From Chenopodium formosanum (lineage: Eukaryota; Streptophyta; Magnoliopsida; Caryophyllales; Amaranthaceae): a DNA stretch of 64,000 nucleotides. Made by a program: the position numbers and the translations under genes. This document shows, in pieces, positions 1 through 9,223 of the stretch. The notes below the pieces were generated by a model. It did not search any database. It saw only the letters and a list, made by a program, of their open reading frames with translations, and was not told the origin of the DNA. The stretch's first letter is position 1, and every line of letters begins with the position of its first letter. The stretch covers positions 21,935,795 through 21,999,794 of the forward strand of contig CM044858.1 of NCBI GenBank assembly GCA_024500155.1. Reading direction: 5' to 3'.

Positions 1-281
1 TTGGATGGAAGAGCAGAGAAAGGTGAAAGAGCTAAGGGCTGCTAAAAAGGTAGTTAAACAAACTTTTGTGATTTTGTTTTTTCTAATGCATGATATAATC
101 CATGAGCCTAAACTACCTTTAATTGTGCCTTTGACAGGTTGCAGGTGGAGCAGGACCAAGCAACATGATACAACATCAAAGCAAACAAGTTTCTGCCGTA
201 GGACAGTTAAGTCAACCACTCAAGGAGTCTACATCTAAAAAGAGTAAAGCCAAGGCAAAGACCAAAACACCATCAAGTTAA
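1..281 (+). CDS. C-terminal end of a putative MULE transposase (partial, two exons)
   Basis: A lysine- and serine-rich tail is encoded by two exons: coding through base 49, a GT-AG intron at 50-137 (donor AAG|GTAGTT, acceptor TTGACAG|GTTGC) and a last exon 138-281 ending in TAA at 279-281. The tail holds GAGPSN and a basic stretch near KKSKAKAKTK before the stop. No catalytic or SWIM zinc-finger motif is visible, because the body of the gene lies left of the window. The transposase assignment rests on position inside a MULE-like end and on the basic low-complexity tail common in such proteins. It could instead be the tail of an unrelated nuclear protein. Confidence 0.4.
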
Positions 282-725
282 CCACCACCAACTATTGCAC
301 CAACTGGGCCAATTACTAGAGCAAAGCTCCAAACGAGGAGCAAGATGAGTCTGACTCAGTGATGTTGTGTTGAATTCAGTGCTTAGTTTAGTTGCCATGC
401 TTTTGAACATTTGCAAGTTTAACTTAGAACATTATTATCAATTTCTGTAAGTCAATAACTGCCAATTAACACATGCTTTTGAAGAACAATACTTTAGTTG
501 CTTATGTTTTGAACAGTTGCACAACACTACTTTTGTAAGGTATTGAATGCCAAACACTGCTATAATTGATATATTGAAGGGAAAGTGTTGTTTGGAAAAG
601 TGCTTTATTAGTTAATACTTTGACACTTTATTGAATTCAAAGCTTCATACTTCAAACACACATACATTGTTCTAAGAAAATAAAACAACCCTTACATACA
701 TTACAACTTCCAACTAGATTAAACT

Positions 726-1205
726 CTAAACACCCATGCGTACTACACCTAGCCCACAGACTCCCATTGCCACAAGAATAATTATGCTAACAAAAACAAC
801 ACATCCAATGGAAGACCTCTTTCCTTGCTTCACTTCTCTGTTCATTTTCTTCCTGTCAGTAGTTAAAGCCTTACACCTCATGTTTAGATTGTCAATTTCA
901 TTCAGCAAGCACCTCCTTTGTCCACTGATATCATCAACCCCCCTTTTTAATTCATTCACTTCAGCCTTCAACAACTTCTTGTCCAACAACAGGTTGTTAA
1001 TAACCTGTGTTTGCCACTCTGTTCCATCAGGTTGATCAACCCATTGAAACGCCTTGCACCCCGTTGTTTCGGTAACTGTATCATAAAACTTACAGGACCA
1101 GAACTTCCTCCCTTGATTCTCCCTTATCCAGCTAGTTAGCTTGCCCATAGGAACACCACAATGGCATTTTGGTTCCTTTGAAGGAGATAAACTAATAACC
1201 GACAT
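726..1205 (-). CDS. GRF-type zinc finger protein with coiled coil and C-terminal membrane anchor
   Basis: The protein has about 159 residues. Near the N-terminus it has the GRF zinc-finger pattern: CHCG, then NQGRKFWSC, then GCKAFQWVD. A charged, Leu-containing helical segment (about residues 70-125) probably forms a coiled coil, and the last ~25 residues are a hydrophobic stretch rich in V, I and G that suits a tail anchor. Short plant proteins with this layout (the At4g04775-like group) are common and often sit in or near transposons; their function is unknown, though GRF fingers elsewhere bind nucleic acid. I start at the ATG at 1203-1205 because an acceptor (TTGCAG|AATATG) lies just before it and a donor (AGAG|GTATGT) near 1400 could give a noncoding first exon. 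It converges on the transposase tail, so it is probably a MULE passenger gene. Confidence 0.65.
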   Translation of the reverse strand: MSVISLSPSKEPKCHCGVPMGKLTSWIRENQGRKFWSCKFYDTVTETTGCKAFQWVDQPDGTEWQTQVINNLLLDKKLLKAEVNELKRGVDDISGQRRCLLNEIDNLNMRCKALTTDRKKMNREVKQGKRSSIGCVVFVSIIILVAMGVCGLGVVRMGV

Positions 1206-1539
1206 ATTCTGCAATCGTATGACACATGCAAACACAATTAATGATGTATATATGACCTAATTGAGAGCCTACATCACTAATTTTGACAATAACTTAGTAA
1301 TACAAAAATACCCAATTTTGAATTTACATGAACCCTAATTCTGAAATTGGGCACATTCACTAATATATGCAGTAATTAATAAAATAATTCCATACATACC
1401 TCTATCTATTAGTTGGCTAGGTTGAATTCCCCTCTTTTGATTCTTGTAATTTTCGTATCCTATAGATTTGATGACAATATGAAGCGTAATAGGGAAGAAG
1501 AAGGAGTATATCGTGACTACTTATAGAGAAATCAAAAAG

Positions 1540-1703
1540 TAACCGTTGGAGTGGGCCCATGTAATTGTTCCGTTAACGGAACTAGGATTTAAGTGGTAAT
1601 TTCTGAAATTCAATTGTTTTAAGTGGTGTTAAAATAAAAGTTTTTTTTGTGGTGTTAAAAAGCCATTTTTTGGCTTTTTGTGGTGTTAAAAATCAAAAAT
1701 TCC
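1540..1703. repeat. MULE terminal (subterminal repeat) region
   Basis: Three to four spaced copies of a GTGGTGTTAAAA-like unit, separated by T-rich or A-rich runs, lead to a terminus at about 1703. The same block is probably the 3' part of a long terminal inverted repeat whose partner is not in the window. Confidence 0.55.
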
Positions 1704-2157
1704 TTTTTATTATCAATGGAGGGTATCCGACTTTCTCCCCCAAAAGAAAAAATGAAAAACAAATAAATTCGACTAAAAATAAGCCTAATCTTAATTTACT
1801 CGAATGAAAAAGCAAAAAAGAATTGTATTTGGATATAGAAGTATTAAATAACGGGGTGTAATATGCAAAATCAAAGTCGATTTGGGGTCAGAAAAACACG
1901 GTTTATATGTCGCGTGGTTGTCGCTGGCTGAAACGCGTTGTCGCCACGCATTTGTTTTGTCGCCACGCGACAAGCTTTGTCCCCACGCGACAGACTTTGT
2001 CGCCACACGACAAGCTTGTTGTCTGGCGACAGATTTAATTTTCCAAATCCTTTCAGAATTGGAAATATAGCAAAAATTTGTTTATAAATAGCCCCCAAAT
2101 CTGACGATTTCTGTATAATTAGAACAGATTAAAAATTAGTTAAATTAACAATTAATC
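1704..2157 (+). promoter_or_regulatory. Upstream region of the antisense DUF7745-like gene, with TATA box and GCGAC-repeat cluster
   Basis: No gene is seen here. A TATAAATA box at 2083-2090 lies about 70 bases before the ATG at 2158, a normal plant spacing for a short leader. Immediately upstream, about 1915-2035, there are repeated TGTCGC / GCGACA words in both orientations separated by roughly 15-20 bases. The same word clusters occur in the Gypsy1 and Gypsy2 LTRs and leaders. The layout suggests an internal promoter that drove the antisense gene; this is inference. Confidence 0.5.
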
Positions 2158-2279
2158 ATGTCTTTAGCTAAGAAAAAGCTTTTGTAATTTCACACGTGAG
2201 TGGTGTCATTCTTTAACTGCTAAAGAGAGAAAAGAACTTGAATTTTTCCATATGGGGGTATTTATGGCATAAAGGGGGT
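2158..2279 (+). pseudogene. 5' fragment of a DUF7745-like antisense gene, cut by the Gypsy1 insertion
   Basis: From the ATG at 2158-2160 the reading frame closes within about ten codons. Another frame reads HSLTAKERKELEFF, and a third reads YGGIYGIKG directly up to the Gypsy1 boundary. Joining base 2279 to base 26085 after removal of Gypsy1 and one GGGGT copy keeps that third frame open into the long coding block at 26085. The gene was thus one unit before insertion, but frameshifts show it had already decayed or decayed since. DUF7745-type proteins are plant domains often found as extra genes in Gypsy elements and related to the plant mobile domain; their role is not known. Confidence 0.5.
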
Positions 2280-3999
2280 TGTAGACACCCATTTGTGTCT
2301 CCCCAAAACAAAACCCAGTGATGAATGCCTTTCACGTCGAACCATAATCGAATGAGGTGAAAGTGTGAAAAGTCTAGTGTTGCAGTTAGTTTTTATTAAA
2401 AATCCTTCTTTCTGTTTTCGAAAACCCACTCTATTTTATGAAAACATCCAATCCAGTTTAGTTTAGTCCATGATAAGGGTCCAATAATAGTGTAGTTGGA
2501 TAGGGATTGAAAAGACCTTTCCAACGATATATTATAAGCCCAATTCCGATGAATAATGAGGAAGTTATGGCCAAAATACTAAACTAGGCCCAAACCGGAT
2601 TTTACCTACGACCCAATGATCATGAGGAGGGTCCAAAGGTTTAATCCTATTCCTAAACTAATTAGGATTGATTAGAATCTTCTATAAGTTTCTAAAATAT
2701 CTTAATTATCCATTTTTGAAAAGATAAGATCATGGAATTTGATTTAAATATAAACTTTCCTCTTTTAGAACTTTCCTAATTCTATTTGAATTTAAACATG
2801 TTCAAAGATAGTCAGATATTATTTTTGTGCCTCATATTTTTTATCCAAATTTTATATGGTTGGATAGATCTTGAAATTATCTTTCCAATGATGTATTATA
2901 ATATTAATTCCGAGCTATAACGAAAAAGATATGAAAGATATACGAAACTCTATCCAAAACTGACATCCTTCCATTATTTCGGCCATATCTTTTTATCTAC
3001 AAAAGATTTTAATCTGATTCTAATTGCATTAGAAATTAGACTTCAACAGATTTCCAACGACATATTATATGACTTATTTGGGTTTCTATATCAAAAGATA
3101 TGATAAAAACAAAATCCGCAAAAAACTGTCTTGTCGCGAAACGACAAGCCTGTCGCCTCGCGACAAGATAAATTTCTGGCGACAGGTCTAGTTTTCTGGC
3201 GACAGAGTGGAGTTTTATTCCTTATCAAATTCTATGATTTTCCGGACTATTTTCCTATAAATAGGGTCCTTGACCTCTGTTTTTATTCAATCAATTCTCA
3301 TCTACAATCAACTCTCATAAAGAATTACTTAATTCTAATTCTCACTACTACAAAATTGACCTAAGGTAACACCACATGGTATCACATTCAAGGCTGCAAA
3401 CTTAACTAAGTCATAAGTAACACTATTGTAACACTTTGACATTATGTAACACTTGACTGTAACACTTTGATATTAAGTAACACTATATTATAACACATTG
3501 ATATTAAGTAACACTTTATTGTAACACTTTAATATTAATTAAGTACGTAGTAGTGTAAAAAAATAAAAATAAATAAATAAATAGTAGAAATATAGCTGAA
3601 AAAAAGTTACCAGTTCTTAAATTTAAACCGCAACCTTGATAACTTGTCTAAACACTAAAAATGAAAAATCCAGCCTCAAAAGGTAATGGTTTACAAAAAC
3701 CAATACCCTTAACTTATTATAAAGGTATTGGTTTAACATGAACCGCTACCCTTAACTCGCACTCAATCCGTGGCTACGTCCCTTTACTTTTACCCCAATT
3801 TCTATTTTAGGAGTCCCTATATTTTAACCCCATTATTATTTTGTGCCTTGGTCTCTATCATTAAAATAACATTTTTTTTTTGCCAACTATCATTAAAATA
3901 ACTTACTTTATATAAACATATTTAACTGCATAATTAATTTCAAATCACACCTTTTTTTTAAAAAAAATTTCTCACGAGAATTCACACTTGAATTATCGG

Positions 4000-4800
4000 A
4001 GTATTTCCTAACCCAAACTCCCAAAGTACATATTGTTCCTCAACTCTCAAAGTGACTCAAACCACCAACACCATCACTAGTTTTCTCTCTCCTTCTCAGT
4101 TCTCACAAACAATTCCCTTCCCACCACTACCACCAATTTTCTCTCTCCTCCCTCCCACCACAACTTCTCATCTCCTTCAATTTTCACGGCAGCAAAGGTG
4201 AAGAATTTTTTCACCACCTTGCTCAAGCCGACGTCGCGTAGCCACCATTCGAAAGCCGCACCATCACCTCTGTTGTCCTCCTGCAAAACCGCACCATTTG
4301 CACCTTCAATTGTATGTTTTCTACATTTTTTTTTTATTTAGGATTCTTCATTTGTTTTAATTTATGAATTGTTTTGATTTTAGGGATTTCGGTTTTATTT
4401 ACTTATTATTTTGATTTTTCGATACAAATAAACAACGGTTCTGTGAATTGAGGATTTCGTTTTTTTTTTTTTTACTTTGCAAATTGCAATTAGTTGTTCT
4501 TTATTTCTTGCTGCTGTAAATTTTTTAGGATTAGGGGTTTGAATTTTGGGTTAGGGTTCAAATAGGAGGATGAAAATGATGATTAAGCGTTCCACAGAGC
4601 GAGGATGGTGAATTACGTGGGTTTAAGCAGAATTAGAATAATCATAATTAGTCATAATCATAATCATAGTAATAATTATTATAAATATAATCAATTTAGC
4701 AATGGTGGGAATGGAATGATGATGGAGTCACGGAATAAACATGGTTTAGTGGTTTCTTATCATTGGCCTCCTATTGTTGGCCCTAATAATAATTGAAGAT
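4000..4800 (+). other. Leader-intron-like transcription unit inside the outer CACTA element
   Basis: A pyrimidine-rich stretch (about 4070-4300, many CTCTCT and CACCAC blocks) resembles a plant 5' leader. A possible intron runs from a GTATGT donor near 4313 to an acceptor AAATAG near 4565. A 63-codon ORF follows at 4605-4796, rich in Asn, His and Ile from ATA/AAT repeats, and resembles no family I know. The small CACTA element at 48856-50162 has a similar leader and intron, so this may be a standard cargo of such elements. Coding potential is doubtful. Confidence 0.3.
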
Positions 4801-5085
4801 GGTTTTGATTTTTTATCTTCTCTATTTTTTTTTTTATATATATATATATATATATATCAAAAAGGTAATAAACTAATCTGAATTCATTACTTTTTAGTTT
4901 CTGATGATTTTGAGTTTGTGTGAAAGTTTATTGAGTTGAATTGTGAAATTTTATTGTTTGATCTATTCTAATTCATAGGTAGTTGGTTTTTTGTGCTAGA
5001 TTGTTGTATAGGATTGAAACTAGTTTTGAAATCTTAAATTTGATTAGCTTAGTAGGATGTGTTAATTTTAAAGGAAAAGGGTCTA
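4801..5085. other. AT-rich CACTA interior, nothing recognised
   Basis: A TA dinucleotide run (about 4838-4857) and AT-rich single-copy-like sequence. No ORF, repeat boundary or RNA gene is evident. Confidence 0.5.
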
Positions 5086-5165
5086 CTTTTTTTTTCTCGA
5101 TTTGTGCGTGTCATCCTTGGGCATGGGCCATGCTAATCTATCTTATCAGATATCTCCGAAGAGAC
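5086..5165 (-). pseudogene. Retroposed, truncated U6 snRNA pseudogene
   Basis: On the minus strand the segment begins GTCTCTTCGGAGATATC, corresponding to the 5' stem-loop of U6, and continues with GATTAGCATGGCCC, AAGGATGACACGCAC and AAATCGAGAAA, which are hallmark U6 blocks. About 20 bases between the 5' stem-loop and GATTAGC are missing, including the ACAGAG box that pairs with the 5' splice site, so it cannot work in splicing. The 3' end runs into an A tract, and the copy is flanked by 12-base near-identical repeats (5079-5090 and 5166-5177, one mismatch). A poly(A) tail plus target duplication indicates LINE-type retroposition. No plant snRNA promoter elements are seen upstream. Confidence 0.85.
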
Positions 5166-5177
5166 GGGTCGACTTTT

Positions 5178-5669
5178 GAAAGTTCTAGTTTCCAGCTTTG
5201 ATAGCTTGATTGTCAGTTTTCCATGTATTTGTTATCTCTTATCTTTCAGAAATTATTGTCAATAAGATAGTGTAAGTCAGTAAAAAATAGTATAGTAATG
5301 AAATCTAACAATATCACAACTAAAATTTGGATTTAGGTGGTATCTATTTGTTTTGATTTGGTGTTCCTTTATGTAATAAGTTTATACTTGTTGCACATGG
5401 AGGCTTTTATATAGATCAAGAAATTGATATGATTGAAGTGAGGAGGATGGGTATTATGGGACTTTGCTATACCTTACTTCAGTATCTTTGGTCTTGAGTA
5501 TTTTGTTTTGAAATGTCGCATGTATTAGAAATCTTTCTTAGTTCAAACATGATTAAGATCACTTTGGGTTAGCTGAATGGTAATCTTAATTACTGTAGTT
5601 GTTTTTCTGTGCCCAATTCTTTGTAGTAAATTGAATTTCATCTATCCTTTCCATTATCTGTGGAGCATT
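5178..5669. other. Outer CACTA interior, nothing recognised
   Basis: AT-rich sequence between the U6 pseudogene and the inner CACTA element; no gene or repeat boundary seen. The 3-bp target duplication ATT of the inner element is at 5667-5669. Confidence 0.5.
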
Positions 5670-6190
5670 CAGTACAAGAAAAACAATTTTGGGCAACAAA
5701 ACTTTTCGTCGCCCTAACTTGGTTATTCGTCGCCCATTAGTTTGGGCAACGAACTTCAACTCGTCGTGGGCTCGTCGCCATAGGGTCGACGCCCATTCAT
5801 GTTTGGGCGACGTGCTTTCATTTAGTTGCACAAAGCAGGGCATGGGCGTCAGATTATGTTGTTGCCGAAGTTTTACCTTTGTGCTACGAATCTTGCTTGT
5901 CGTTGCCTTTATTATTGCTTTTTGGGCAACGAATATAGTATTTCATCGCCCAAACGTTAAATTGTGACATGGCATACATAGATATGGGCAATAATTATGT
6001 CGTCGCCCAAACTAATTTGTGCAACGGCTTATTATATCTGTTGCCCAATTTTAAAATATAGCGCCAATTTAAAATCTGAATATTCGTTGGATTTTATCCT
6101 AAATTTTTAAATGGGCAACGATTTATGTTTGATTATGTTGTTGCCCAAATCATTGCATGGGCAACAAGTTATGTGTGACTTTATTGTTGT
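5670..6190. repeat. Left subterminal repeats of the inner CACTA element
   Basis: Roughly a dozen GGGCAAC or GTTGCCC/GTCGCCC words in both orientations occur between 5690 and 6190. They mirror those at 14930-15210. In En/Spm-type elements such motifs bind the TNPA/TNP1 protein to bring the ends together. Confidence 0.75.
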
Positions 6191-6887
6191 TGTCTTACTA
6201 ATTTTTTACCGTTCTCCTGCACTCTTTCATATAATATATATCAATATAGTATTTATTGGACAATAGTACATAATAGCTCATAATTTCAATACAATTGCAT
6301 TTCATAGTTCATAAAAACTGAAATATCATCAAAAAGTACTACGACTTTCTCCGAACTTATGGTCCGAAGGTAATCAAAATTACAACTAAATTTAAAATTT
6401 TCTACTAAGAAACAAGTACTATGATCGCACTAAGTTAAATTTATCAATCCCTAGAAATTACTACCTGTAATAAGAGAAAATATATTCAAACTATACATCA
6501 TATTCCTTGGCTTGTCATGAAAATATCACGATCATTTGTTCCTGTAAAACAATATTCCAAAATTAGATACACGATTTAAAAAGATACAATAAAATAGAAT
6601 TAACGCTACAAAATATTGCTTCTTTCACCACATAAAATGGAGGTCATATTTTTACATATCTTTACAAAAATCTTGATAAATGCATTTTGAAATAATATAA
6701 ACTCACAATTGTGAAATTTGTCAAATTTAGGGGCAATCACCTCTCCATGTATCAAGTCATAATTAGCATTTTTTTTTCTAGTGAACGCTAAATGGTTTGA
6801 TATGTATCAAGTCATTTTTTTTTTTCTAGTCATAATTTGATCACAGTACATTATGATCTAACTTTATAACTCATTGGCCTAAATAAA
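6191..6887. other. Spacer between left subterminal repeats and TNP1-like gene
   Basis: AT-rich noncoding DNA, probably the 3' untranslated region of the minus-strand gene. No further features recognised. Confidence 0.5.
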
Positions 6888-8697
6888 TTAAATCATTTGT
6901 GAAAAAATTGCATACCTCATTTCCTCAAACATTTTTAGCATATCTTCTCTTAGTTTATTTTCACGTTCAATGGCTTCCTTGTTCATTCTTGAAAATTCTG
7001 CTTTGAGCTCCTCATTTGATGCTTTGAGCTCCTCATTTGATGCTTTAAGTTGTTCATTAGATGCTCTGAGCTCTTCATTTGACGCACTTAGTGTGTGAAC
7101 CCTATCCATATCATCTCCTTGGATTCTAACTTTTGTAGGTGGTCGAGCTCCAGGACCAAGTCCTCTCACATATCCAGATTTAGGTTTTAATACCTTCATA
7201 TAAGCATCTTTTACACTCAGTGTGTCCTCACCATGTTCTGTGATTTCAGTTTCGTGAAGCCTTTTGAGTTCTTCATAGTTCTTTTCAGCATTTGGTTCCC
7301 AAATAGTACTTCCATCCTTTTTTATATGCCTATTCAATTAAATCAACCCAAAAAATTATGCATATTAAGTATGAGATAAGGCTAATGTAGGCATAACTAT
7401 TTAAATAGTAACATGAAAGACAGAACAACAATAATATTCCTGGGCAATTTCCTTGTAATCTCACATACTTTTTTGTCTTCTCATATAATCTCACATAGAT
7501 GGGATCTTGTTGTACTTCAGCATGTTCAGATGACCCTTCGACTTGATTGGCAACAATTTGTGGCTCGTTAATCTACGTATGAAAAAAATACACACCATAT
7601 CATAGAATTTACAATAAATAATGTCTAACTTGTACTTTTTATAGTAAAAGGCCAAAACTACACACCATATCATAGAAAATTCTTGCTGTGGACTTTGCAC
7701 CATTAGCCGGTGTTTCAGTTAACTTCAGTTTATTTGCTGTGTTCACTTTGCTAATGGCCTACAAGTTGAGCCGGCAAGTTAATGTAGTATAATTGCAAAA
7801 ATATTTAGCAGATTAGCAATAAATTAAACAAAGGAAGCACATTACCTCTTGTTTTGGGGAACTCCAATACTCATAAACCAACCAATCCCACTGTATCGGA
7901 TCAATAGTAGAAGGTCTATTGTCTCTAGCCTCTGCCTTTGTTTTGCCTCTATAGTATTTTTCTTTGAGTCCGCACCACCAATCTTTTCAGGTAAATTGTA
8001 TTTTGCCTAGTAAATCATACAGTTAAAAATAAAAATAAATCTGACAGAACATACCATTATTAATAAAAATAAATCTGACAGAACATACCATAATAGGATG
8101 GGGCTGCTATTATCCCTCCCCCTAGTTATGTTGATTTGGTTTGATTAATAATATTCCCGACTTGCTTTAAAAAAAAAAAGCAAATTTATCTAACTATATA
8201 TAACTTTTATAAGTGAATTATATATACTTTGACTCACCAAAATCTTGTCATATAAACTTTTCTTCGCATCAGGATCCATTTTAGCCCAATTCCTGTGACA
8301 AAAAGAAAATATTAAAATCATAATCATCCACATACACATTACGAAATGGAAATGATAAAAGGTAATTTTATCAAGTGTAATAGGCATACAATGCATTCAA
8401 AGGACAAAACTCTTCCACCTAATTGCTACAATCACATATGAACACATTTGCCTTTTCACCAACCACACGTCGAAGCTCATCCATAAAAGTTAACGTAATC
8501 TTTTCTTCTGGATTTCTTGCTCTTTTGGAAGCATATTTTAAACCCCTAGTAGGGCCACGCCTCTTACGATCAGGGAATTTTTGTCGAAGCTCAGCTTGGT
8601 CAATCCTTCGCTTTTCACGATAAGTCAACCTTGGTGGTGGTTGTTGAATCTCATTTTCTTGTTGATCTTGTTCTGATGAAGTTGGAATGATTGACAT
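6888..8697 (-). pseudogene. TNP1-like second CACTA gene (Transposase_24, Ptta/En/Spm family), probably damaged
   Basis: Several exons can be read. 8697 to about 8370 begins with a charged N-terminus rich in Gln and Pro and then RGPTRG. A short exon 8238-8293 contains NWAKMDPDAKK between an acceptor TTTTGTCACAG and a donor GTGAGT. An exon near 7850-8006 contains KEKYYRGKTKAEARD and a WDWLVYEYW motif. An exon near 7670-7758 contains NGAKSTARI, and the last (7329 to 6888) contains GSTIWEPNAEK and GYVRGLGPGARP. These motifs in this order match the plant Ptta/En/Spm Transposase_24 family, DNA-binding partners of the TNP2 transposase. The last exon ends in four to five 7-residue repeats (ASNEELK) that must form a coiled coil. 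A TAG in the first exon (near 8419) and a frame change near 7965 suggest it is not functional, unless splicing avoids them. Confidence 0.65.
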
Positions 8698-9223
8698 TTT
8701 CCTATAAAAAAATCAATAATTTCCTCAAAGATAACAAGCACAAATCATGAAAAAAGTTGTTAGGAAACATGGTTTATACTTGTCTATATGCATACTATTA
8801 TGTGAGTTAATGAATACTGCCTTGCAAATACCTACTGTTGATCAGAGTACCAGCCCAAAATACCTTGCAAAAACCAACCAGTTAGTTAACTAAAACAAAC
8901 TCCTTAATTAGCCACTTCTTCACCTGTATCGAATTCAATATATACTATTTAGAATCACCAAGCTCATTGCTTAAATCTTTTATCATCCATTAGCATAAGT
9001 GAACTAAAACATAATCTAAATTATAAAAGCAACAATTATAAAAGTTACAGTTAGCTACTACTTACTCTGCACATATACATAAACAAAAACAGAAAATTAG
9101 TTAAACCAAGAGGTTATAGACATTATAACTAAAGCAAAAGCTTTGATAAAGCATCTGAGCATATTTAATTATTTAACTAGTTTCAAATATATAAATAAAT
9201 GACTCTTTCATATGCTAAGTACG
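8698..9223. other. Spacer between the two CACTA genes
   Basis: AT-rich noncoding DNA that must hold the 3' end of the transposase transcript and the promoter or leader of the TNP1-like gene, both on the minus strand. No clear TATA box was picked out. Confidence 0.4.

Larger units (their letters stand above)
1..1703. mobile_element. Right-hand part of a MULE (Mutator-like element)
   Basis: The segment joins the 3' end of a plus-strand transposase-like gene, a converging minus-strand GRF zinc-finger gene, and a terminal stretch (about 1540-1703) with repeated short blocks around GTGGTGTTAAAA, read outward as AACACCACAAAAAGCC. Such AACACCAC-rich ends are familiar from plant MULE termini. The outer edge is placed at 1703, where the sequence reads CAAAAATTCC before unrelated DNA. 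The left terminus and the matching inverted repeat lie outside the window, so neither the full TIR nor a 9-bp target duplication can be shown. Positions 282-725 contain only AT-rich 3' untranslated sequence of the two converging genes. Confidence 0.6.

Noticed and set aside
5086..5165. Functional U6 snRNA gene
   Set aside because: The ACAGAG region is deleted, no snRNA promoter elements are upstream, and there is a poly(A) tail with target duplication.
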